From contig NC_062982.1 of the NCBI RefSeq assembly GCF_023078275.1, positions 2,864,501 to 2,928,500 on the forward strand: a stretch of DNA of 64,000 nt, written 5' to 3'. The number at the start of each line of letters is the position of its first letter. Position 1 is the first letter of the stretch. Below are positions 52,101 to 61,100 of the stretch, one piece after another. This stretch comes from Leguminivora glycinivorella (taxonomy: Eukaryota > Arthropoda > Insecta > Lepidoptera > Tortricidae). The position numbers were made by a program, and so were the translations under genes. The notes beneath the pieces are model-generated. The model did no database searches, was not told the origin of the DNA, and saw only the letters and a program-made list of their open reading frames with translations.

Positions 52101-55100
52101 AAAAAAATCTGGGTTGATAAGGAACATTGTTAGGTACTCAGCATCAACACTTTCTTGTTGAACAGGCAATTTTTCATACATGAATAGTATGAAAAAAAAA
52201 GTATTATTAAACTGCAGAAGAAGCAAGGTCCCCTTCATTAATCTTACACGAATGAAAACATCGTTCTTTTATCACATTCAAAATTAAATTTGCCAAGATT
52301 CATCTCTCCCGTAGCTCCATGTCTCCCGAACTCCCCTAACTCAATAATTTGCGGGTGTCGAATGGAAATGAGTTAGGCCAATTAGAGCGACAACATGGTC
52401 TGGTTTACCCCGTGGAAGGGGGGAAGTATACAGGGTGAATTTGTAAGTACTAGAAAAACTTTGCATAGTTTTATTTGTGTGATGAGCAGTATATAAGTAT
52501 GTATTAATCTATTTAAGTATGTATATCGTAGCTTAGCTTTGCTTAGTTTGGGGCTAAGTTGATCTGTGTAAGGTGTCCCCAATATTTATTTTTTATATTT
52601 ATTTATATAGTGACTTTTGAGAGTTTTGAACAACTTTTATTTTGGAACCAATGCATATAGTCACATTCAGTTCAATCGCAATCTAAGTTGAACGAGCTTA
52701 AGCGATAACACAGATAAACACGTAGGTATAAGTACAAACAAACACCATATAGTATTTCCAGCACTCAGCGTCATAAAACCCATGATAACTTAGGAAATTC
52801 AAACTTTTATAGCAATATTTTATAAGAGAAATACAGTGTGAAGTGTGTGTATTCCTGATATGGGTTATTAGTGTATATGTACCTTAACATACGCGAAGCG
52901 CTGGTGGCCTAGCGGTTAGAGCGTGCGACTTTCGATCCGGAGGTCGCGGGTTCGAACCCCTGCTCGTAGTGCTCGTACCAATGAGTTTTTCGAAACTTAT
53001 GTGCATTTGATATTTGCCAGTCGCTTTTCGGTGAAGGAAAACATCGTGAGGAAACCAGACTAATTCCAATAAGGACTAGTTACCCTACGGGTTGGAAGGT
53101 CAGATGGCGGTCGCTTTCGTAAAACTAGTGCCTACGCGAAATCTTGGGATTAGTTGTCAAAGCGGACCCCAGACTCCTATGAGCCGTGGCAAATACCGGG
53201 ATAACGCAAGGAGGATGATGAAGTATCTTAACATACGCGAAAACTCAACATTTTCGTGTAACTTTCGTGATTTCCATCCACAAATGAAAAAAACTCCACA
53301 ATAGCCTTGAGGCTTCGCGGCGCGCAATTATTCCCGCTCGTAAAACGTAAGCCTGCGGCCGGCAATATTGCGCGAAAGGTCAACTTTACCACTTGATACA
53401 GATTCTGTAACATTGTGGTGCTATAAAACATAGGGTATACTTTCTATGTTGTATGTGTGAGTGACGTGTTCGAATAGGCGTTTGTTTTGTTTGTGTTACT
53501 AATTTTAAATATGTGTTCTCTATTCGAACACGTCACTCACACATACAACAGGTGACTTTCTTAAGATTTTCTTACATAACCTTTGTAAAAGTTTTATAAA
53601 GCAATGTTTCTACTCGTCGACCTTAATCTGTCAATTAGGACACCACAGACTAAACTATACGTGCTGCACTTAGTCAACTATAATATTTCATTATATTTCA
53701 CTTTAGTTAACTGATAAATATTCAAAAATAGAACTTCATAGAAGTTCTATACTAAATTGCGATACCTGGCAATTTTTTCTGTATCTGAAAAACATTTTTT
53801 TTTATCTATCGCGTTATCGACCAATCATGAGACGGTTATTAGAAACAATTGGTTGCCAGGTAATTCGATGTTGATACAATGGTGAACAACGCTATTTATA
53901 TTAATTTTGATGATATTTTTCGTCCATTGATGAGGAAGATGATGACTCATAGAAAAAGTATTGTATACAATAGTGATATAATTAAGCTTTTCACTCTCGT
54001 ACCGCACTATTAGGCCACTCAGCAAACTTCGTGGCCTAAACATGGTACTCGACTGAAAAGCTTTGTATTAATATATCACGATTGTATAAAATACTATTTG
54101 CGATTTTAATCGACTTAAAAGCATGCAACTTATCAATAACCTAACCACAAAGATAAAATTAAAAAAAAAAACTCCGAACCGCGACATAGTGGCCGATTTT
54201 AATGAAACATGGCTAAGAACACTCCCGACTAACTCAACTTTCAAACAAAAAAAAACTAAATGGAAATCGGTTCATCCGTTCGGGAGCTACGATGCCACAG
54301 ACATACAGACAGACTGACTAACAGACAGACAGACACGTCAAACTAATAACACCCCGTCGTTTTTGCGTCGGGGGTTAAAAAATCAGTGCTACGCAAAGTT
54401 ACTCAACAGCCTGATTCGAAGTTTAAAATACGTCAAATATTAGCTATAGTTACGACAATGATCAGCTATGTCAGTGCCAAAAGTGACGTTTTTGTTTCAA
54501 GAACATGTTATCTTTTTTTAGCGAGAATCGTGCCTAGGTGTGCCTTAAAGGGGTAGACAGAGCACATGAAATCGCTCAAGTTTCAGTGTTCAAGTTGGCA
54601 AATAAGGGGTCGAGAAAAAACGAAATTGTGACATTGCAGTGATAGGTTGCCAGCCTCTCGCCTGCGCCACAATTTAACCCTTAACCCACAGTCGACTTTT
54701 ACGACACCCACGGGAAGAAAGAGGGTGGTTAAATTCTTAACCCGTCACCACACGGACAACATCTAATTATAAGTCTGTTAAAATACATATAATTTATAAA
54801 TTGTTAACGGAATAGTGGCCGCTTAAAAATGGAAGAAGCGCTTCCCATCCGTTAGCTCGTTGGGTGGACGTCATCCGGAAAATTGCGGATCACGACTTGA
54901 TGAGACCACAGCTCAGGACCGGGACAAGTGGCGTACTAGAAGAGAGGCCTATGCTTATCAGCTGTGGGCAATAAAGGGCTGATAATGCCCGCTGAAAGTG
55001 CCGCCCACCCCCTCTCGGTACCTCACAGTTACCGCCTGTTGAAAACGCGAACAGTCGTATCTCACTCATACAAGAATAGTACGCGTTCACCTACACGAGC

Positions 55101-58100
55101 TTAGACTGTGTGCTAGGAACGCACCTCATTCATTATATTTAATCGCCAGTGTCCGAGGTGTGCTGGTGTTTATTATCAACTCACCAAATGCTATAGAGAT
55201 GTACCTTGGGCAATGAACATGCGAAGAACAATACTTTCCATGATAACAATTGCAATTCTGGAAACTTCTCTTAGTTGCATTATATTAGGATTGGCCCGTG
55301 GATGTGTTGGAGGTAATATTAAGTGCCGGGTGTCGCTCGGCTTCTCGCTAAACGCTTTCCTCTACATAGCTGTTAGATTGTAAGCGAAACGCATAACAAT
55401 CAGTACCAAGAACCTATACAAAAAATACGCACTAAGCGTTTCGCTTCAACATTTATTTTGCGAACCGCCAAGGAGTGGAATGCCCTGCCTGAGTCTGTGT
55501 TTCCACATGAGTACCTACAATCCAGGCGGGCAATTATGGTCGGTATCGTACTTACAAATAGTGCGATAGGGACGGCCCGATGTTTTATCATTTATCGCGC
55601 GACCATGATTGCCCGGCAGGCCTCTTTAAAGCAAGAGTAAATAGGTATCTCATAGGTAAGCGTGCTCCACCGTAGACCGCATCATCACTTACCATCAGGT
55701 GTGATCGTGGTCAAACGTCTACCCATTTATACTAAAAAAAAAAAAAACACCTTTTTGGCACTTAATTAACCTTTCTGTACTTAAGTAATTGCTTCAGAAA
55801 GTTTGAGTATCTCTTTGAAATAAATACGTACTTGTTCAAAACTTGAAATGAGAACTACCTAGCAGTGGCGGGGCGTCAAAATTTTCGTTGGTAAAGCCGG
55901 AGGGGTTTTTGGCATCTGTTTTGTATGGACTTCTACAGATACTAGAGAATTTTAGGGAACTCGTTGGGAATCGAGTTGTATCGATGCTCCGCCACTGCTA
56001 CCTAGCGATAAAATTATCTCGCCATTCTCCTACTTTGTTTACTAACTAGTTAGTTTCTCATTTAAATAACTCATTTAAAACTTATTCTACTGCATACTTT
56101 TGCTAGTTCGAATTTATAAGACTAGATTTTGCCCGCGGCTTCGTTTTTTTTTTATATTATAAATGGGCTTACTCTTGACCACAGACTAGCCAAAGGCAAA
56201 GACGTGGCCTACGATGGAGTGAGCTCGCCCAGAAGATGCCTGTTCACTCTTGATTTGAAGGTTGCCGGGTTATATGAGCTCGGAAATATAGCCGCCGGCA
56301 AGGAATTCCACTCCTTGGCAGTGCCACATCTCGGACAGTGGCGATCAAATATATGAAAAAGGCACGTTCCTAGCACACACTCTAAACTCGTGTAGGTGAA
56401 CGCGTACCATGCTTGTATGAGTGAGATATGACAGGTTGACTGTTCGCGTTTTTGACAGGCGGTAACTGTGAGGTAACCGAGAGGGGGTGGGCGGTGCTTT
56501 CAGTGGGGAGCGGGAGTGGCCATACTGTACGATAGTACTCTTTATTATACTGTGGCAGTGCGCATAAGAAAAGAAGAAGCAAAGCGCTTCGTGCGGATTA
56601 AATTCATACACACTTCATTCATACTCATACAAACTTTTACCCCGAAGTGGGGTGTTAGAAAGAGACAAAAAGTAGCCTGTCTCACTCTTCATACCTTCAA
56701 CTATCTCCACTTAAAAAAATCACGTTAATTCGTCGTTCCGGTTTACCGTGAAAGACAAACACACACCTTCCAATTTATAACATTAATATCATCATTGGCC
56801 TTAACGTCTATCGCAAACGAAATGGTGTAACATTCGAGAGGCATTTTTTCAGTATTAATATAACTAGCTTTTGCCCGCGACTTCGCTCGCGTTAATTTCG
56901 AAAATTGCGGTATACTCCATACAAACTTCCACCCCCCATTTTACGAAAGTGGGGGGTTAGAAAGAGACAAAAGCTAGCCTATGTCACTCTCCATCCCTTC
57001 AACTATCTCCACTTAAAAAATCACGGCAACTCGTTGCTCCGTTTTGCCGTGAAAGACGGACAAACAAACAGACATACACACTTTCCCATTTATGATATTA
57101 GTATGGATATAATGGATATGCTGTGGCCCGTGTGACGAATATGGCTGTGTGTGCCCGTGTGGTGACGGGTTAAGAATTTCACCACCCTCTTTCTTCCCAT
57201 GGGTGTCGTAGAATTCGACTGTGGGATATGGGTTAAATTGTGATGTATTGTGGCGCTCAGACCCTACACTAAAACTTTTTGAGATTTTGGAATAGCGTTA
57301 CTTGAGAAGACGCCGTCCATCCCCTCAATTTTTATTTCTTATAGGTATAAAAAAATTAGAAAAAAGGAAGCAGAAATTTATTCAGAAAACGCTTTAATTT
57401 AGGAATTACATAGATAGTACGACTAATCTATTGTTAAGCGTCAGCGTCACTGAAAGGGTCTCCATTCAGCTTAATGTCAAGATAGTTAAGGTTATTTCGA
57501 CAATTAAGTCTTTACAAATTTTTCTTAAAAGTAAAACTGTATCCTATTTCACAACAGTGACAATTGTCGCCCGACAGTGACACTGCGCTGTTAATTGCCT
57601 GTTCAACTAGGAAATATTGACGTTGAGTATATAACAATGTTACTTATCAACCCAGAAATATTTTTTTATACTAGTCGGTGGCAAACAAGCATACGGTCCG
57701 CCTGACGGAAAGCGGTCATCGTAACCTATATGGAAACCTGCAACTCAAAGAGTGTCACATGCGCGTTGCCACACCCCATTAGAAACTTGTACACTCCCTT
57801 TTGCTGTGTTAAGTATAAGTACACAGCAAAAACCGGTCAAGAGCGTGTCGGGCCACGCTTAGTGTAGGGTTCCGTAGTTTTCCGTATTTTTCTCAAAAAC
57901 TACTGAACCTATCAAGTTCAAAACAATTTTCCTAGAAAGTCTTTATAAAGTTCTACTTTTGTGATTTTTTTCATATTTTTTAAACATATGGTTCAAAAGT
58001 TAGAGGGGGGGACGCACTTTTTTTCCCTTTAGGAGCGATTATTTCCCAAAATATTAATATTATCAAAAAACGATCTTATCCCTTATTCATTTTTAAATAC

Positions 58101-61100
58101 CTATCCAACAATATATCACACGTTGGCGTTTCAATGAAAAATAATATCAGCCCCCACTTTACATGTAGGGGGGGTACCCCAATAAAACATTTTTTTACAT
58201 TTTTTATTTCTGCACTTTGTTGGCGTGATTGATATACATATTGGTACCAAATTTCAGCTTTCTAGTGCTAACGGTTACTGAGATTAACCGCGGACGGACG
58301 GACGGACGGACGGACGGACGGACGGACAGGCAGACATGGCGAAACTATAAGGGTTCCTAGTTGACTACGGAACCCTAAAAAGGAGTGTAGAAGTTCAAAG
58401 GAGGGCTCGGGTTGCCGACGACTCAAAGGACAATAGACGGAACAAATTAGTTCCGTAAGTCCTCCCGTCGTCAGCACCCCGCACCATCGTTGAGCTCTGA
58501 CAGCCTTACTCACCGCAAATAGGCACAGAATTGTCAGTGTCGAGTGTCAATCACTGTGGTGAAATAGCCCACTGGTAAAACTTAGTTAGTCAAAGTTTTT
58601 CATCTTTCATCTTCACAAAATAATACTACAGTATTTCATTTCCATTAAGTACTTACCACTTAAATAACAAAGCGTTTTGTTGTTCAAAAGTTTAAGTTCA
58701 ATTATGGTAAAAGCTCCGTGGGAAGGGTAAACTAGATCTTATTGGAATTAGTCAGGTTTCCTCACGAACATAAAATGACATTTCGCACATAAATTCCAAA
58801 AAACTCATTGGTGCGAGCAGGGTTTCAAACCCGCGACCTCACCTCAACCTCAACGAAAGTCGCACGTACTTACCACTAGGCGACCGGCGCTACCAAAATC
58901 AATAACAATTAGCTTATATCAATTGACACTGGCAAAATAGTCCCAATGGACTGAGGCCATTTAATTTTAAAAACTTAACTTAAAACATCTTTACAGTCTC
59001 TTTATTTCATAACAAATAACAGGTTTTCGATTTGCCCGGGTTCTTTGTGGAAAATTGTTGTAAGAGTAGTAGTAGTTTTGTTAGTTTTAGTTAAGCCTTG
59101 AGTAGCATATTTCGAGATTTGTGCCATAGTTTTTTTTTTTTTTTCCTTTCTTTAATGTCATACTTCACAATAGCTATGTGCGAATTTGCGCGTACATTTT
59201 ATATATTGTCCATTCAAATTCTATCTGTGAATACCTGTAATTGGCTTTGTGTTATTATTTAAATTAGCATAATGTTATTTATAGCTGTTGGTGTTCCGAA
59301 AAAAATAAATAAATAAATAAATAACAATTTATCATCCAGATCAGATCAGAATTTGTCTTTTGAATTCTAAAAGTATACATTAGGCGTAGGTTTCCACGTG
59401 TATCTATTTGTAGCGTTCTATTTTTAGAAATGGTAGGTGCGATTCTCCTTATACTCACGATATATATTGATTATTATCTTCTGGTGACTAGTAAGACTAA
59501 TGAGACTAATTAATAAAATAAATGTTAGATATGACTCCTGGCCATAAATATAATACTTACTCTCCTGACTCAACCCAGAGGTCGTGTGTTCAAACCCTGG
59601 CTCTTACGTTACAAGTGTCATGGAGCTTCAGGCCCCGTAGCCGAATGGCATTTCTCCGACGCCAAACGAAAGCGATAGGCCGCTGGCTCTGTCGCGCCAA
59701 TACGCAAGCGCGATAGAGATAGATATCTACTAGCGCTTCGTTTCGTGAGCGTTTCGTGAGCGATTGTGCCATTCGGCTAGCCACCCTGGTGTAAAAGCAA
59801 TATCACAAAATCACAATGACGTTAGCCGCGTAAGCTGAAGACCCGGCTTAGCAAACAGTGGGCTTGATCGCTTTTTCTTTAGTGTACATGGTATCTATTT
59901 CAGTTTATGTATTGTGTGTTTTTTTAGAGGGCGGCGGGCATGGGTGCGCGCGCGCTGATAATGGCGGCGGCGGCGCTGGGCGCGGCGGCGTGGGGAGCCG
60001 GCGGCGGCTGTGGCGTGGCCGAGTTCGCGTGCCGGAGCGGACAGGTACATCCCTATTTGTTCCTTTTTATCCATCACACCATATCACACTCGTTCGTAAA
60101 CGGTGATATTACATGCCTGTATACTGATACGTAATGAGCTATTGTGAGTAAATAGCTGGGTAGGGCTTTCCACGACCTGTCAAAAATTACAACATGGCGG
60201 ACGAATGTACGAAATATAAGCGTAGGTATTTCAATACATTTAAAATTCGCGAGTGCAATTAACATTGTGTTTATCACTAGTTTATCACCCTTAATACACT
60301 ATGCTCAAAGGTTGACTGGAAGAGATCCCTTATAGGGATAAGTTCGCCTTTGTACACCATAACTATACTGTATTTCTATGTCCTAACTTGTCTTATGTGC
60401 AATAAAGTGTTCACATACATACATACTATGTAATATAATTAAAATAAGCTTAAAATAAGCACTTTTAATTTTTTGTGCCCATTTTGTCCCCGTGTGGTAA
60501 CGTGTACCCGTGTGGTGTGATGCTGAATTAACCACCCCCTTTACTCCCGTGTCGTCGTATATGTCGACTGTGGGATATGACTTCAATTGTGGTGTAGGCA
60601 CATCGTTCATTGCACAATTATATGCACAGTAATAAAATGAATTACATTAAGTAAATACTTACGTAATTTGTTTTTAGATCGGTTTTGATCCCCTTGCGAG
60701 TGTCAAAAATTTGCGTAAGTTCGTGGCATAAACAGCTGTATCTTTTGATTGGTGTTGGCTACCTCTAAGCGTTCCTAAGAAAAAGGTCTTGAGGTCTTGA
60801 CAGACAGACAGACAAACGGACGTACAGACGGACGACAAAGTGATCCTATAAGGTTTCGTTTTCCTTTCAAGGTACGGGACCCTAAAAAATTGAAATAATA
60901 AATAAATAATAATAAAATAAATATTGGGGACACCTTACACAGATCAACTTAGCCCCAAACTAAGCAAAGCTTGTACTATGGGCGCTAAGCGACGATATAC
61001 ATACTTAAATAGATAAATACATACTTATATACATAGGAAACATCCATGACTCAGGAACAAATGGATGCTGATAAGCAATAATGTGTCAACCCACAAAAAC

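Noticed and set aside
55213..55383. 56-codon hydrophobic frame (MNMRRTILSM...)
   Set aside because: It has two hydrophobic stretches, but no family match, no splice partners and repeat-rich surroundings; likely chance.
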